Positions 50,103-62,343 are shown, counted from the first letter of the stretch. The stretch is 64,000 nucleotides of DNA from Actinomycetota bacterium (GCA_015660815.1 JACSDF010000002.1:21736-85735), one strand, 5' to 3'. Program-made: numbers and translations. Notes: generated by a model from the sequence alone, not told the origin.

Positions 50103-51451
50103 GCTTCGACATTGTCTATGCCTATGCGCTCTTGTGCCATCGTGTCGCGATCGCGAATTGTGACTGCATTATCTTCTAAGCTTTCAAAGTCGATAGTGAT
50201 GCAGTACGGGGTTCCGATTTCATCTTGTCGGCGATAGCGACGACCGATTGCACCGGCATCATCAAAATCGATGTTCCAGTTTTTACGCAGTTGGGCCGCT
50301 AAATCACGGGCTTTAGGCGATAAATCGGCGTTACGAGAGAGCGGCAATACCGCCGCTTTGATTGGCGCTAAACGATGGTCGAGCTTTAAAACAGCGCGCT
50401 TTTCCATCTCGCCCTTGCTATTGGGTGCCTCATCTTCTGTGAAAGCATCCATCAAGAAAGTAAGCGTGCAGCGATCAACTCCGGCTGCGGGTTCAATGAC
50501 AAAAGGTGTCCAACGTTCTCCCTTTTCTTGATCAAAATATGAGAGATCTTTGCCTGAGGCCGCCGAGTGTGCCTTTAAATCAAAGTCGGTGCGGTTAGCA
50601 ATACCTTCGAGCTCGCCCCATTCGGTTCCGGTAAATTCAAATTTGTACTCAATATCAGCGGTGCGCTTTGAGTAATGCGACAACTTCTCTTTCGGATGAT
50701 CATAAAGACGTAGGCGTTCAGGATTAATTCCAAGATCTACATACCAGGCCATGCGAGTGTCGATCCAATATTGATGCCAATCTTCATCGGTGCCCGGAAC
50801 AACAAAAAACTCCATCTCCATCTGCTCAAATTCACGCGTTCGAAAAATAAAGTTTCCAGGAGTAATTTCATTTCGGAATGATTTGCCGATTTGACCAATT
50901 CCAAATGGCGGCTTCTTGCGCGATGTTGTCATCACTTGGTCAAAGTTAATAAATATTCCCTGCGCAGTTTCTGGACGTAAGTAAGCCAGTCCTGATTCAT
51001 CTTCAACGGGTCCAAGGTATGTTTTTAACATTCCACTAAATTGTTTTGGCTCAGTGAACTGGCCTTTATTGCCACATGCAGGACAGTTAATCTCCGCTAA
51101 TGAGGTTGCCTCTTTTTTATGTTTTGCCTCAAAAGCCTCCATTAAATGATCTGCGCGATAACGTTTGTGACATGCGGTGCACTCGGTAAGCGGATCGCTA
51201 AAGGTTGCAATATGACCCGATGCTTCCCACACCTCTTTAGCTAAAATTACGCACGAGTCAATTCCAACTACATCTTCGCGCCCAGTAACCATGGCTTTCC
51301 ACCACTGGCGCTTCACATTGTTTTTTAACTCAACACCTAGCGGGCCATAATCCCACGATGCTCGAAGACCGCCATATATTTCAGATGATGGGTAGACAAA
51401 ACCTCTGCGTTTTGAAAGTGCGACGATATTTTCTAAGCGATCCGTTGCCAT
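50072..51451 (-). CDS. glyS: Glycyl-tRNA synthetase
   Basis: [71 protein letters not shown]; likely start ATG 51451. Confidence 0.96.
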   Translation of the reverse strand: MATDRLENIVALSKRRGFVYPSSEIYGGLRASWDYGPLGVELKNNVKRQWWKAMVTGREDVVGIDSCVILAKEVWEASGHIATFSDPLTECTACHKRYRADHLMEAFEAKHKKEATSLAEINCPACGNKGQFTEPKQFSGMLKTYLGPVEDESGLAYLRPETAQGIFINFDQVMTTSRKKPPFGIGQIGKSFRNEITPGNFIFRTREFEQMEMEFFVVPGTDEDWHQYWIDTRMAWYVDLGINPERLRLYDHPKEKLSHYSKRTADIEYKFEFTGTEWGELEGIANRTDFDLKAHSAASGKDLSYFDQEKGERWTPFVIEPAAGVDRCTLTFLMDAFTEDEAPNSKGEMEKRAVLKLDHRLAPIKAAVLPLSRNADLSPKARDLAAQLRKNWNIDFDDAGAIGRRYRRQDEIGTPYCITIDFESLEDNAVTIRDRDTMAQERIGIDNVEAWLAPRLLGC

Positions 51452-51517
51452 GAATTCTGCTCCGTCCGGCTGGATGTCGGCGAAAAGCAACGAGCGTTAC
51501 TTTGCGTGGATTTAAGT

Positions 51518-51787
51518 TTACTCGTACGCACCAGGTTCATCGATTGCACGGGCCAAAATTGGAATTGCCTCTAACTTGGCGCGCGTTGAACTCAACGCCC
51601 TTCGATAGGATCCGACGTTTTCCCAGTTAGTCGATAAGTGCCAGAGCGTTGGGTCATCGAGGTTTTGGCCTATTACTCCATCGATAAATCCAACTGCCTC
51701 AGATAAAACAATCCTGACGCCCTCAAGTTCGGCACGAAATTCACTGGCTTGGCCAAGTGGAATAGAGAAGCGGGCGATGGCATGCAT
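51518..51787 (-). CDS. Small ABM-like (antibiotic biosynthesis monooxygenase fold) protein
   Basis: ARFSIPLGQASEFRAELEG...GQNLDDPTLWHLSTNWENVGSYRRAL. Confidence 0.6.
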   Translation of the reverse strand: MHAIARFSIPLGQASEFRAELEGVRIVLSEAVGFIDGVIGQNLDDPTLWHLSTNWENVGSYRRALSSTRAKLEAIPILARAIDEPGAYE

Positions 51788-51817
51788 GGTCTGAGCCTAG
51801 TGGTGGTCGAAATGGTC

Positions 51818-51844
51818 AAATGATAATGATAATCATTTTCATTT
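51818..51844. promoter_or_regulatory. Fur/Zur-box palindrome upstream of ZIP transporter
   Basis: AAATGATAATGATAATCATTTTCATTT: 27-bp palindrome with one mismatched pair; core close to the classical Fur box GATAATGATAATCATTATC. Confidence 0.85.
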
Positions 51845-51860
51845 GTGCTACGGTGAGGCT

Positions 51861-52601
51861 ATGAATATCGCAATCGGTCTGGCCGCTCTGACGGCTATTG
51901 CTACCGCTGCTGGTGGATTCTTGGCCATACGCTCACGAGATCGACTCCACTTAGTTCTCGGTCTTTCAGCTGGTTTACTTCTTGGATTAGTTGCTTTCGA
52001 CCTTTTACCGGAAGTTTTTGAACTTAACACCAACACTTTTGGCAATGTTCGTGTTGTTGGAATCGCATTTGTAGTGGGTTTTCTCGCCCTTCACTTTGCT
52101 GAGCAGATTTTTGGTTCCCACGAACCTGCAGAGTCTGATTACGGACATGAACACAATCACTCGGCAAATATCGCCGGAACTCTTGGTGCATTAGCGATGG
52201 GTGGACACGTCTTTCTAGATGGCGTTGCATTGGGACTCTCTTTCAAAATTAGTAATGCTTTAGGGCTAGCCGTTTTCATCGCAATTTTGTCCCATGCTTT
52301 TTCCGACGGCCTCAACACTGTCTCCCTTTTGATCAAGAGCCGGCACTGGACTAAAAGAGCGATTGCATTATTGGGTCTAGATGCCGTAATGCGTGTTAGC
52401 GGTGCCGCCCTCGGAACGTATGTCGTAATTAGCGAGGCCTCATTAGCCCTCTACTTAGCAATGTTTTCTGGCTTTGTTATTTATCTGGCAACATCACACA
52501 TCTTGCCTGAGGCGCACTCGCGTCATCCATCAAAGATGACGATGTTAGCAACGGTAACTGGAGTAGTTGCGATGTGGCTTATTGTTGGGAACGTTGGTTG
52601 A
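51861..52601 (+). CDS. ZIP-family metal transporter
   Basis: Multi-TM; GGHVFLDGVALGLSF and ILSHAFSDGLNTVSL ZIP metal-binding helices; His-rich loop YGHEHNHS. Confidence 0.92.
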   Translation: MNIAIGLAALTAIATAAGGFLAIRSRDRLHLVLGLSAGLLLGLVAFDLLPEVFELNTNTFGNVRVVGIAFVVGFLALHFAEQIFGSHEPAESDYGHEHNHSANIAGTLGALAMGGHVFLDGVALGLSFKISNALGLAVFIAILSHAFSDGLNTVSLLIKSRHWTKRAIALLGLDAVMRVSGAALGTYVVISEASLALYLAMFSGFVIYLATSHILPEAHSRHPSKMTMLATVTGVVAMWLIVGNVG

Positions 52602-52963
52602 GTCGATCTAATCCTCGAGTGCTGCTTACTCTTGAGCGCGCAGGTGGATTTGCCAGTGCTCAAGAGGTCTATCACCTCATGCAACGTGAAGGCCAAAGCA
52701 TTGGACTCACAACTGTTTATCGCGCGTTGCAATCACTCGTAAAAGAAAAAATCGTTGACATTATGCGCCGCGAAGATGGAGAAGCGATATACCGATTATG
52801 CGGAGATACCCATCACCACCACATTGTCTGCAAAAGCTGTGGAGACACTGTCGAAATTGAGGGCGGGGTAGTTGAAAAATGGGCTAAGTCACTGGCGGCA
52901 GAGCATGGTTACAGAGATGTGGGACATTCGGCAGAGATTTTTGGTCTCTGCCCTAAGTGCTAA
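52574..52963 (+). CDS. Fur-family regulator (probably Zur)
   Basis: FASAQEVYHLMQREGQSIGLTTVYRALQSL HTH; YRLCGDTHHHHIVCKSCGDTVEIE metal sites; overlaps ZIP gene; alternative TTG start 52598. Confidence 0.93.
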   Translation: MAYCWERWLSRSNPRVLLTLERAGGFASAQEVYHLMQREGQSIGLTTVYRALQSLVKEKIVDIMRREDGEAIYRLCGDTHHHHIVCKSCGDTVEIEGGVVEKWAKSLAAEHGYRDVGHSAEIFGLCPKC

Positions 52964-52965
52964 TT

Positions 52966-53718
52966 TTACGCTTTTCCGAATCTACGATCGCGCTTTGAAT
53001 ACTCTTCGATAGCTTTCCACAAAGTTTTACGTGTGACATCAGGCCACAAAACATCCATGAATACAAACTCGGCGTAGACCGATTGCCATGGCAAAAAATT
53101 ACTGGTGCGTTGCTCGCCCGAGGAGCGTAAAAACAGATCTACATCGCTCATTGTCGGTGAATCTAAATATTTTGCAAATGTTTTTTCGGTTATAGAATCG
53201 GCTCTTACTTTTCCACGCTTTACATCGCGAGCAAGTTCTGTCGCGGCATCCACAATTTCAGAACGACCGCCATAGTTAACGCACATATTTAACGTCAGAG
53301 TTTTGTTCTTCTTTGTTAACTCCTCTGCCACTTCAAGTTCATTAATAACGCTGCTCCATAGGCGCTTAGGTCGCCCAACCCAACGCACACGCACACCCAT
53401 CTCGTTCATCTCATCGCGTCTACGCCGAATAACATCACGGTTAAAACCCATTAAAAATTTAACTTCTTCAGGTGATCTGCGCCAATTTTCAGTTGAAAAT
53501 GCGTAAGCACTTATCTCTTTAACTCCGTATTCAATTGCACCGGCTACCACGTCAAAGAGCGCCGCCTCCCCTGCTTCATGACCTGCAGTGCGAGCTAACC
53601 CCCGTTGTTTAGCCCAACGACCATTTCCATCCATAACTATCGCTACGTGATTTGGAATATGTATGCTCACGCGCGTTCTACCATCGGCAAACTCCTTAAG
53701 CCCCGCTCTAGATGCCAT
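52966..53718 (-). CDS. uppS: Isoprenyl (undecaprenyl/decaprenyl) diphosphate synthase
   Basis: [72 protein letters not shown]; start may be GTG 53670. Confidence 0.96.
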   Translation of the reverse strand: MASRAGLKEFADGRTRVSIHIPNHVAIVMDGNGRWAKQRGLARTAGHEAGEAALFDVVAGAIEYGVKEISAYAFSTENWRRSPEEVKFLMGFNRDVIRRRRDEMNEMGVRVRWVGRPKRLWSSVINELEVAEELTKKNKTLTLNMCVNYGGRSEIVDAATELARDVKRGKVRADSITEKTFAKYLDSPTMSDVDLFLRSSGEQRTSNFLPWQSVYAEFVFMDVLWPDVTRKTLWKAIEEYSKRDRRFGKA

Positions 53719-54398
53719 TGTAAATATGCCGCGATTAAACCACTAGCCTCTCGGCGAAACTTGCCCGCAGTTGCCGAGGCAATCTCCCAATCACTTTTTA
53801 GAAGTGCATCCATGAGCAGCAGCGTTTCAGGTGCAGGGGTTGCACAGGCTGAAGGTCTGCAATCTGCGCACACCGATCCGCCGCCCACTAAAGAAAAATA
53901 GCGATGCGGTCCGGGCTTTCCACAATTTGAACATATGGTCATGGATGGTGCATAACCTGCGACATCTAATGAACGAAGTAAAAATGCATCCAGAATCAGC
54001 AAAGGCTCGTAACGATTTTCGGACAGAACTTTCATTGCACCGACCACTAAACCAAACTCTTTTAAGGCAGGTTCGTGTTCATTGGGACTAAATCGTTCGG
54101 CCGCTTCTAAAATCGCTGAGGCCACTGTCCAGCGCTGATAATCATTGGTCAGCGCTTCTCCGTAGTTCATCATCGCTTCTACTTGCGTGATGGTGTCAAA
54201 GGTTTTTCCAACATAGAGTTGAATGTCGATGTGACTTCCAGGTTCAAGGCGGGCACCGAATTTTGACATTGTGCGACGAACGCCTTTAGCAACTCCACGA
54301 ATTCTTCCGTGATCTCGCGTTAAAAGCGTGATGATGCGATCGGCTTCTCCGAGTTTCTGGGTACGCAGCACAATGGCTTCATCCCTATATAAACTCAT
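53667..54398 (-). CDS. recO: DNA repair protein RecO
   Basis: [48 protein letters not shown] zinc motif. Confidence 0.95.
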   Translation of the reverse strand: MSLYRDEAIVLRTQKLGEADRIITLLTRDHGRIRGVAKGVRRTMSKFGARLEPGSHIDIQLYVGKTFDTITQVEAMMNYGEALTNDYQRWTVASAILEAAERFSPNEHEPALKEFGLVVGAMKVLSENRYEPLLILDAFLLRSLDVAGYAPSMTICSNCGKPGPHRYFSLVGGGSVCADCRPSACATPAPETLLLMDALLKSDWEIASATAGKFRREASGLIAAYLQWHLERGLRSLPMVERA

Positions 54399-54420
54399 AT
54401 GGGTAAAGGTAGTACGTGGT

Positions 54421-56136
<1,716 letters not shown>

Positions 56137-56155
56137 TTACTGCTCCTTATGTACT

Positions 56156-56223
56156 CGGGGGTTGTCATCTATGTACCGATACGACAAACCCCGCGGCGAG
56201 GGGATCGGTTACTTGACCCCGCC
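56156..56223 (-). promoter_or_regulatory. Candidate leuA attenuator: two adjacent G/C-rich hairpins downstream of/overlapping the leader peptide
   Basis: On minus strand CGGGGTTTGTC...GACAACCCCCG (56193-56156) and GCGGGGTC...GATCCCC (56223-56200). Confidence 0.65.
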
Positions 56224-56253
56224 ACGGCAGCTAAGAAGCAGACTGCGCAACAT
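56209..56253 (-). CDS. Putative leuA leader peptide MLRSLLLSCRGGVK*
   Basis: 14-aa ORF with TTG + CTG CTT CTT Leu codons, 72 nt upstream of leuA and just before paired hairpins. Confidence 0.72.
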   Translation of the reverse strand: MLRSLLLSCRGGVK

Positions 56254-56311
56254 GGCTCTAGGGTAACCCGTAAACCTTTTATTGAGCAAACCTGCGCATT
56301 AAACTTATGTC

Positions 56312-56755
56312 ATGAATAACTTTGAATCTCAACTTAATGCCCTGACTGAATCAACCAGTCGCTTAACTAAATCTGCCACGGAGTGCACATTCAGCGGAGA
56401 GGGCTGGGCTCCTGCAATCACCATTGGGCATATTTCTGATGTAGATACGCAAGTGTGGATGGCTCGATTTGAGTTGATGGTTAATGCTCAACGCACTGGG
56501 CAAGAACCTCCTGCCTTAGCGTGGTGGGAGCCAGATGGTGAGAAAACCGCCGCGACGTATGCAGATTATTCATTAGATGAGTCTTTAGCCCTTTTGCATA
56601 AAAGCCGTGCATCGATGGCAGTTTTTTTGAAATCACTGACTGAAGCCGAACGCAATGCACCTGCCATTCATAAAACTTTTGGCACAATCACAATTGAGTC
56701 GATGCTACAAGTAATTTTGAACCACGACGAAGAGCATCGCGCCACCTTTAATTAA
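56312..56755 (+). CDS. DinB-superfamily protein
   Basis: LNALTESTSRLTK...TIGHISDVDTQVWMARFELM...ILNHDEEHRATF. Confidence 0.7.
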   Translation: MNNFESQLNALTESTSRLTKSATECTFSGEGWAPAITIGHISDVDTQVWMARFELMVNAQRTGQEPPALAWWEPDGEKTAATYADYSLDESLALLHKSRASMAVFLKSLTEAERNAPAIHKTFGTITIESMLQVILNHDEEHRATFN

Positions 56756-56756
56756 T

Positions 56757-58061
56757 TTAAAGAACTGGCAAATACCTATCTAATTCGTACGCACTCACTT
56801 GGCGGCTGTAGTCGCGCCATTCAGCGCGCTTATTACGCAGAACGTATTCAAAGACATGTTCGCCTAAAGTTTCGCGAACTAATTCGCTCTTTTCCATCTG
56901 AATTATTGCTTCATTTAGATCAGTTGGAAGTGAGATTGGGTCATTCGAATCACTCAATACATAGTTTTCTTCAACGCCCTTTAATCCGGCGGCCAACATG
57001 ACGGCATAGGCAAGGTATGGATTACAGGCAGTATCTGGAGATCTAAATTCAATGCGCGTTGAGTTCTCTTTACCGGGTTTATACATTGGCAGACGAACGA
57101 GTGCGCCACGATTACTTGGCCCCCAGTTAATAACCGCAGGTGCCTCTCCCCCGCCATGAAGGCGTTTATACGAGTTCACCCACTGATTAGTAATTGCGGT
57201 GATCTCTGGTGCATGTTTAAGAATGCCTGCAATAAATGATCGACCGACGTTAGATAAGTTGTACTGGGCTTTGGCATCATAGAAAGCATTTTCTTCGCCT
57301 TTAAATAATGAGACGTGCGTATGCATTCCGCTACCGGGATGATCGGTGAAGGGCTTTGGCATGAAGGAGGCATGGAAGCCCTGATCCATTGCGACCTCTT
57401 TGATGACATGGCGAAAAGTCATGATGTTATCGGCCGTTGTTAATGCATCGGCATCGCGTAAATCAATCTCTTGCTGACCTGGGCCACCTTCATGATGTGA
57501 GAATTCAACGGAGATTCCCATCGCTTCGAGAAGTGTTATTGCTTGACGCCTGAAATCATGTCCGACAACGGCTGGAGTGTGATCGAAATAGCCACCCTGA
57601 TCAACTGGAATAGGTGCAACACCGACTTCTGGCATTGATTTAAATAAAAAGAACTCTATTTCTGGATGCGTGTAACACGTGTAGCCCATTCCGGCCGCTT
57701 TATCTAAGATTCGACGCAAAACATTGCGTGGATCGGCCGGAGATGGTCTTCCATCCGGCATCGTAATATCGCAAAACATTCTCGCAGCCCCAGGGGATTC
57801 GGTGCGCCATGGCAAAACTGAAAAAGTTGTTGGGTCAGGCTTAGCCAACATATCGGATTCGGTAACGCGGGCAAAACCTTCAATCGCCGAACCATCAAAA
57901 CCGATTCCCTCATCAAAGGCGTTTTCAAGTTCGGCCGGTGCAATAGCTACAGATTTTAGAAAACCCAAAACGTCGGTGAACCATAAACGTACGAAACGGA
58001 TATTGCGTTCTTCAATCGTACGTAGAACGAACTCCTGCTGCTTATCTGTGTCTTTGGACAT
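56757..58061 (-). CDS. Glutamine synthetase family protein (GlnA2-like)
   Basis: RFVRLWFTDVLGFLKSVAIAPAELENAFDEGIGFDGSAIEGFARVTESDM; KPFTDHPGSGMHTHVSLF; NPYLAYAVMLAAG. Confidence 0.94.
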   Translation of the reverse strand: MSKDTDKQQEFVLRTIEERNIRFVRLWFTDVLGFLKSVAIAPAELENAFDEGIGFDGSAIEGFARVTESDMLAKPDPTTFSVLPWRTESPGAARMFCDITMPDGRPSPADPRNVLRRILDKAAGMGYTCYTHPEIEFFLFKSMPEVGVAPIPVDQGGYFDHTPAVVGHDFRRQAITLLEAMGISVEFSHHEGGPGQQEIDLRDADALTTADNIMTFRHVIKEVAMDQGFHASFMPKPFTDHPGSGMHTHVSLFKGEENAFYDAKAQYNLSNVGRSFIAGILKHAPEITAITNQWVNSYKRLHGGGEAPAVINWGPSNRGALVRLPMYKPGKENSTRIEFRSPDTACNPYLAYAVMLAAGLKGVEENYVLSDSNDPISLPTDLNEAIIQMEKSELVRETLGEHVFEYVLRNKRAEWRDYSRQVSAYELDRYLPVL

Positions 58062-58104
58062 GCTCGATATTCTTGCAAATGCAGGTTACGGCCGTGTTAA
58101 CTGA

Positions 58105-58611
58105 TTAAATAACGAAAAACTCGCTACTTTCAAGCGTACTCTGCGCTGGAATATCCTTTGTAATGACAACATTTGCGTTAATGCGCGCATCGTGTCCAAT
58201 CGTGATATCTCCGATGACACGAGCCCCGGCACCAATAACAACGTTGTTTTCAATAGTTGGGTGACGCTTACCCAACACATATGTGCGGGCTCCTAAAGTC
58301 ACATCGTGGTACATCATCACGTCATCTCCGATAATTGAAGTTGCCCCAATGACAACTCCCATTCCGTGATCGATAAAGAAGCGTCTTCCGATTGTCGCAG
58401 CAGGGTGAATTTCAATCCCTGTTGCAGTACGAATCCAGTTTGAAAAAATCCTAGCGACAAGTTTTAAGTTATGTCTCCACAGAAAATTAGCTACGCGATG
58501 ACCCCACACCGCATGTACACCGGGGTATGCAAGCAAAACCTCAAGTCGATTTCGCGCCGCGGGATCTTTTGTCAACGCGTTATCGAGGTCCTCTAATATT
58601 CTAGAAATCAT
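58105..58611 (-). CDS. cysE: Serine O-acetyltransferase
   Basis: [63 protein letters not shown] hexapeptide repeat. Confidence 0.95.
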   Translation of the reverse strand: MISRILEDLDNALTKDPAARNRLEVLLAYPGVHAVWGHRVANFLWRHNLKLVARIFSNWIRTATGIEIHPAATIGRRFFIDHGMGVVIGATSIIGDDVMMYHDVTLGARTYVLGKRHPTIENNVVIGAGARVIGDITIGHDARINANVVITKDIPAQSTLESSEFFVI

Positions 58612-58618
58612 TTAATGC

Positions 58619-59545
58619 CTACTCTGTAATATCTTCGTAGAGAATTGTTGATAGGTAGCGCTCACCAAAGGATGGGATAATTACCACGATATTTTTTCCA
58701 GCAAACTCTGGGCGGTGTGCAATAACCGATGCTGCCCACAGCGCGGCCCCTGAAGAAATGCCAGCCAAAATTCCTTCTTCAACGCCTGAGCGGCGTGCAT
58801 ATTTAATTGCATCAGCGGCAGTTGCATCCAAAATCTCATCGTAGACCGTGCGATCTAAAATCTCAGGAATGAAGTTAGCTCCAATCCCCTGGATAGGGTG
58901 AGGTCCTGGTGCTCCCCCATTTAAAATCGGCGATGCTGCGGGTTCGACACCGAATACTTTGATGGCGGGGTTGCGCTCCTTCAACAATTGCCCTGTTCCG
59001 GTAATTGTTCCGCCAGTGCCGATGCCTGCGATTAAAACATCAACTGTGCCATCGGTATCACGCCAAATTTCCTCACCAGTTGTTGCACGGTGGATCGCAG
59101 GGCCTGCCTCATTTTCAAACTGGCGAACCATAACGGCACCAGATGCGGCTAGCTCTTCAGATGCTGCGACTGCACCTTTCATTCCAAGTGCGGCAGGCGT
59201 TAATACGAGTTCTGCACCAAAGGCCTTAATTAATTTGCGACGCTCTTTGGACACTGACTCCGGCATTGTTAAAATCGCTTTATATCCGCGCGCTGCGGCA
59301 ACCATTGCTAGTGCAATTCCGGTGTTGCCAGATGTAGCTTCAACAATTGTTCCACCGGGCTTTAAAGCACCGCTTTTTTCTGCTGCATCGACCATAGCAA
59401 TGCCAAGGCGATCCTTAACTGTTGATGTTGGATTGTAAAACTCAAGCTTTGCAAAGACATTAGCCGGTGCGCCATCCATGATTTTATTGATGCGCACGAG
59501 CGGGGTATTGCCGAAAACCTCTGTAATGTTGTTATAAATCTTCAT
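58619..59545 (-). CDS. cysK: Cysteine synthase A
   Basis: [33 protein letters not shown] (PLP Lys); [20 protein letters not shown]; true start ATG 59545 (MKIYNN), not 59647. Confidence 0.97.
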   Translation of the reverse strand: MKIYNNITEVFGNTPLVRINKIMDGAPANVFAKLEFYNPTSTVKDRLGIAMVDAAEKSGALKPGGTIVEATSGNTGIALAMVAAARGYKAILTMPESVSKERRKLIKAFGAELVLTPAALGMKGAVAASEELAASGAVMVRQFENEAGPAIHRATTGEEIWRDTDGTVDVLIAGIGTGGTITGTGQLLKERNPAIKVFGVEPAASPILNGGAPGPHPIQGIGANFIPEILDRTVYDEILDATAADAIKYARRSGVEEGILAGISSGAALWAASVIAHRPEFAGKNIVVIIPSFGERYLSTILYEDITE

Positions 59546-59612
59546 AATTCTCCCTAGATATATAAGTGGAATGGTCTTTTGAAATTTAAAGCGGGCGAAG
59601 GTGCAATAAATG

Positions 59613-59690
59613 TCAGCAGCTGCAAGAAGTAGACAAGCAAAAATCAACTATCCGGTTGCGTGTAAAAAACCAGGTGATAATCGACTGCAT
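59613..59690 (-). CDS. Putative Cys-responsive leader peptide upstream of cys[26 protein letters not shown]
   Basis: 25-aa ORF whose last 8 codons include 3 Cys and end TGC AGC TGC TGA, 67 nt upstream of the cysK ATG; not in the ORF track. Confidence 0.65.
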   Translation of the reverse strand: MQSIITWFFTRNRIVDFCLSTSCSC

Positions 59691-59745
59691 GTGCCCAAGT
59701 TTACCGAGAATGCCGATTAAAGCCAGTTGCGAATGATTTGCAGAG

Positions 59746-61407
59746 TTAGGACTGTGACCAACGTGAAGTCATCGGCAATCTGCGATCTTTTCCGAAGGCA
59801 CGCACTGAGGTTTTAGTGCCGGGTGGATATTGGCGACGCTTATATTCGGCCCTATCTACAAGAGCAATTACGCGGGTGACCAGCGCTGGATCAAAGCCAT
59901 CTTTTATCAACACTTCATAGCCATGATCTTCATCGACGTATTGGCGCAAAAGTTGATCCAGCAGAATGTAATCAGGCAGAGAGTCACTATCTTTTTGATC
60001 AGGTCGTAGTTCAGCACTGGGCTCTTTAGTGATTGAGTGCTCTGGAATTGGAGGCGTGAGGCCTGCGCTAAGAGCCTTTGAATTGCGCCACTTAGCTAAT
60101 CTCCATACATCGGTCTTATAAATATCTTTAATCGGTGCAAAGCCACCCACGGCATCGCCATACAAAGTTGAATATCCAACGGCGAGCTCGCTCTTATTCC
60201 CGGTTGCTAAAACAATATGCCCTTCAGAGTTAGAGATGCCCATCAACGTTGTGCCTCGTACACGCGCCTGTAGATTTTCTTCAGCAATTCCTTTCAAATC
60301 CAAATTTGCCATGTAGGAATCGACCATAGGGGCAATGGGGACTGTGCGAAAGTTAATACCTGTTGCATCGGCTAGAGCTTGAGCATCTTCAACTGAGTGG
60401 TTCGATGAATACTTACTGGGCATAGCAACCCCATAAACATTCTGAGCGCCGACGGCATCAATAGCGATTGCGGCAACCAGCGCCGAATCAATTCCTCCAG
60501 ATAATCCAAGTACAACTGATGTAAAACCATTCTTTGCAATGTAGTCACGAAGTCCAACCACAAGTGCCTGCCAGATTTCGGCCTCATCACTCAATCGCCC
60601 AGCCACCGTTTCGGAAGCTTCCTTTATATGAATTGCTTCATCACTTGAAATAATTACATCTGGCTTTGAAGTGCCAACAGCGCATTCAATATCTACAATC
60701 AGAATCAGGTCATCGAACTGAGGTGCACGGGCTAGAAGGGCTCCATTTCGATCGACAACAATTGAGTCGCCATCAAAAACTAAATCATCTTGCCCTCCAG
60801 TCATATTGACATAAGCCAGAGGCGCACTGATTTCTTTCGCCCGCTTCTGTACAAGGGCCAAACGCACGTCGTCCTTGTTTCGCTCGTACGGCGAGCCATT
60901 GGGAACTACAAGCAAACCGGGAGTGCGGGCAGCGATATCGGCTATTGAGTGCCAGATGTCTTCACAGATTGCGACTGCCACATCGACACCATGAATTCGG
61001 ACTACAAGGCTCTGAGTGCCGGCGGTAAAGTTTCTGAATTCATCGAAGACACCATAATTAGGTAGATGTCTTTTTATATAGTGGGACTTTATGTGGCCCT
61101 GATGAATTACTGCAACCGCGTTTTGAGGTGCACCGTCGTGCGAAATATCTAGATAGCCAATAATTGCAACGAGATCACCATCTATGCCCTGTGCAATATC
61201 GGCAATGGCATCCTGGCTGGCGAGTTGAAATGAGAGGCGAAGCGCTAAATCCTCAACTGGATATCCCGTAACGATCATCTCCGGAAAGACCACAATATTC
61301 GCCCCAGATAATTTGGCCGAAGTAATTGACGCGGCAATCAAGGCGCTATTACCTGCAAGATCACCAACTGTTGGATTGACCTGAGCAAGGGCCACGCGCA
61401 ACTTCAT
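59746..61407 (-). CDS. nadE: Glutamine-dependent NAD+ synthase
   Basis: N-term nitrilase domain (LAQVNPTVGDLAGN, CEDIW) and C-term LGLSGGIDSALVAAIA PP-loop. Confidence 0.96.
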   Translation of the reverse strand: MKLRVALAQVNPTVGDLAGNSALIAASITSAKLSGANIVVFPEMIVTGYPVEDLALRLSFQLASQDAIADIAQGIDGDLVAIIGYLDISHDGAPQNAVAVIHQGHIKSHYIKRHLPNYGVFDEFRNFTAGTQSLVVRIHGVDVAVAICEDIWHSIADIAARTPGLLVVPNGSPYERNKDDVRLALVQKRAKEISAPLAYVNMTGGQDDLVFDGDSIVVDRNGALLARAPQFDDLILIVDIECAVGTSKPDVIISSDEAIHIKEASETVAGRLSDEAEIWQALVVGLRDYIAKNGFTSVVLGLSGGIDSALVAAIAIDAVGAQNVYGVAMPSKYSSNHSVEDAQALADATGINFRTVPIAPMVDSYMANLDLKGIAEENLQARVRGTTLMGISNSEGHIVLATGNKSELAVGYSTLYGDAVGGFAPIKDIYKTDVWRLAKWRNSKALSAGLTPPIPEHSITKEPSAELRPDQKDSDSLPDYILLDQLLRQYVDEDHGYEVLIKDGFDPALVTRVIALVDRAEYKRRQYPPGTKTSVRAFGKDRRLPMTSRWSQS

Positions 61408-61520
61408 TTTTCAAGAGTAACAGGGGTATCCTTGTGTCAAGTTAATCGGCGAGTTTACGAGCCGGTCAATTTAAATGGCCCGGGGACCTGCGTTTGCAGG
61501 CACCGAGGAGAGGAAATCAG

Positions 61521-62333
61521 ATGGAAGCCTTATATGGCGGTGCTATGCATCGACGCGTGACAATTCTGGATTTAGCTTCGGCGAAAAAACGCGGCGAAAA
61601 ATGGATAATGCTCACTGCCTACGAACAGATGAGCGCTGAGATTTTTGATGAGGCTGGTACCCCGGTTTTGCTCGTTGGCGACAGTGCTGGAAATAACTTT
61701 CTTGGTTTCGAGAACACAATTCCAGTGACGGTTGATGAACTAATCCCGCTGACCCGTGCGGTGGTGCGCGCATCCCACCAAGCCATGGTGATTGCTGACC
61801 TTCCCTTTGGTTCATATGAAACTTCACCTGAACAGGCGCTCGCGACCAGCACGAGATTTTTCAAAGAGGCCGGAGCGATGGGAGTAAAACTAGAAGGCGC
61901 TCATGTAAAAACTATTGAAAAACTGGTTGGCTCAGGAATTCCAGTTATGGGTCACGTTGGTCTTACTCCTCAGGCCCTACATCAACTCGGCGGCTATAAA
62001 GTTCAAGGCCGAAACGATGGCGATGCGATCGTAGAGGCGGCGCTTGCCATTGAAAAAGCTGGAGCATTTGCCATTGTTTTAGAGCTAATGACGGCAGATC
62101 TAGCGGCGAGAATCACTGCAGCGTTAACGATTCCAACCATTGGAATCGGTGCCGGAATCAACTGCGATGCTCAAGTTTTGGTGTGGACAGATCTGATGGG
62201 AATTACGAAAAACCCACCAAAACTGGCAAAGGCATATCGTAATTTACGGGCGGAAATGTTGGCGGCAACAAATGAGTTTTCCCAAGATGTAAAAAATGGG
62301 AATTTTCCGGGTCCAGAGCAGATTTTCAACTAA
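61521..62333 (+). CDS. panB: 3-methyl-2-oxobutanoate hydroxymethyltransferase
   Basis: WIMLTAYEQMSAEIFDEAGTPVLLVGDSAGNNFLGF; VMGHVGLTPQALHQLGGYKVQGR; GIGAGINCDAQVLVW; ATG 61521 preceded by GAGGAGAGG. Confidence 0.95.
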   Translation: MEALYGGAMHRRVTILDLASAKKRGEKWIMLTAYEQMSAEIFDEAGTPVLLVGDSAGNNFLGFENTIPVTVDELIPLTRAVVRASHQAMVIADLPFGSYETSPEQALATSTRFFKEAGAMGVKLEGAHVKTIEKLVGSGIPVMGHVGLTPQALHQLGGYKVQGRNDGDAIVEAALAIEKAGAFAIVLELMTADLAARITAALTIPTIGIGAGINCDAQVLVWTDLMGITKNPPKLAKAYRNLRAEMLAATNEFSQDVKNGNFPGPEQIFN

Positions 62334-62343
62334 TCTTCCAGTT

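Noticed and set aside
59545-59647. N-terminal extension of CysK ([20 protein letters not shown]...) as a signal peptide
   Set aside because: CysK family starts at [19 protein letters not shown]; the extension comes from an in-frame TTG and overlaps the Cys leader ORF out of frame.
61488-61515. SAH-riboswitch-like CACCGAGGAG string before panB
   Set aside because: Only a ~10-nt match that coincides with the Shine-Dalgarno; the rest of the SAH consensus is absent and panB is not an expected target.
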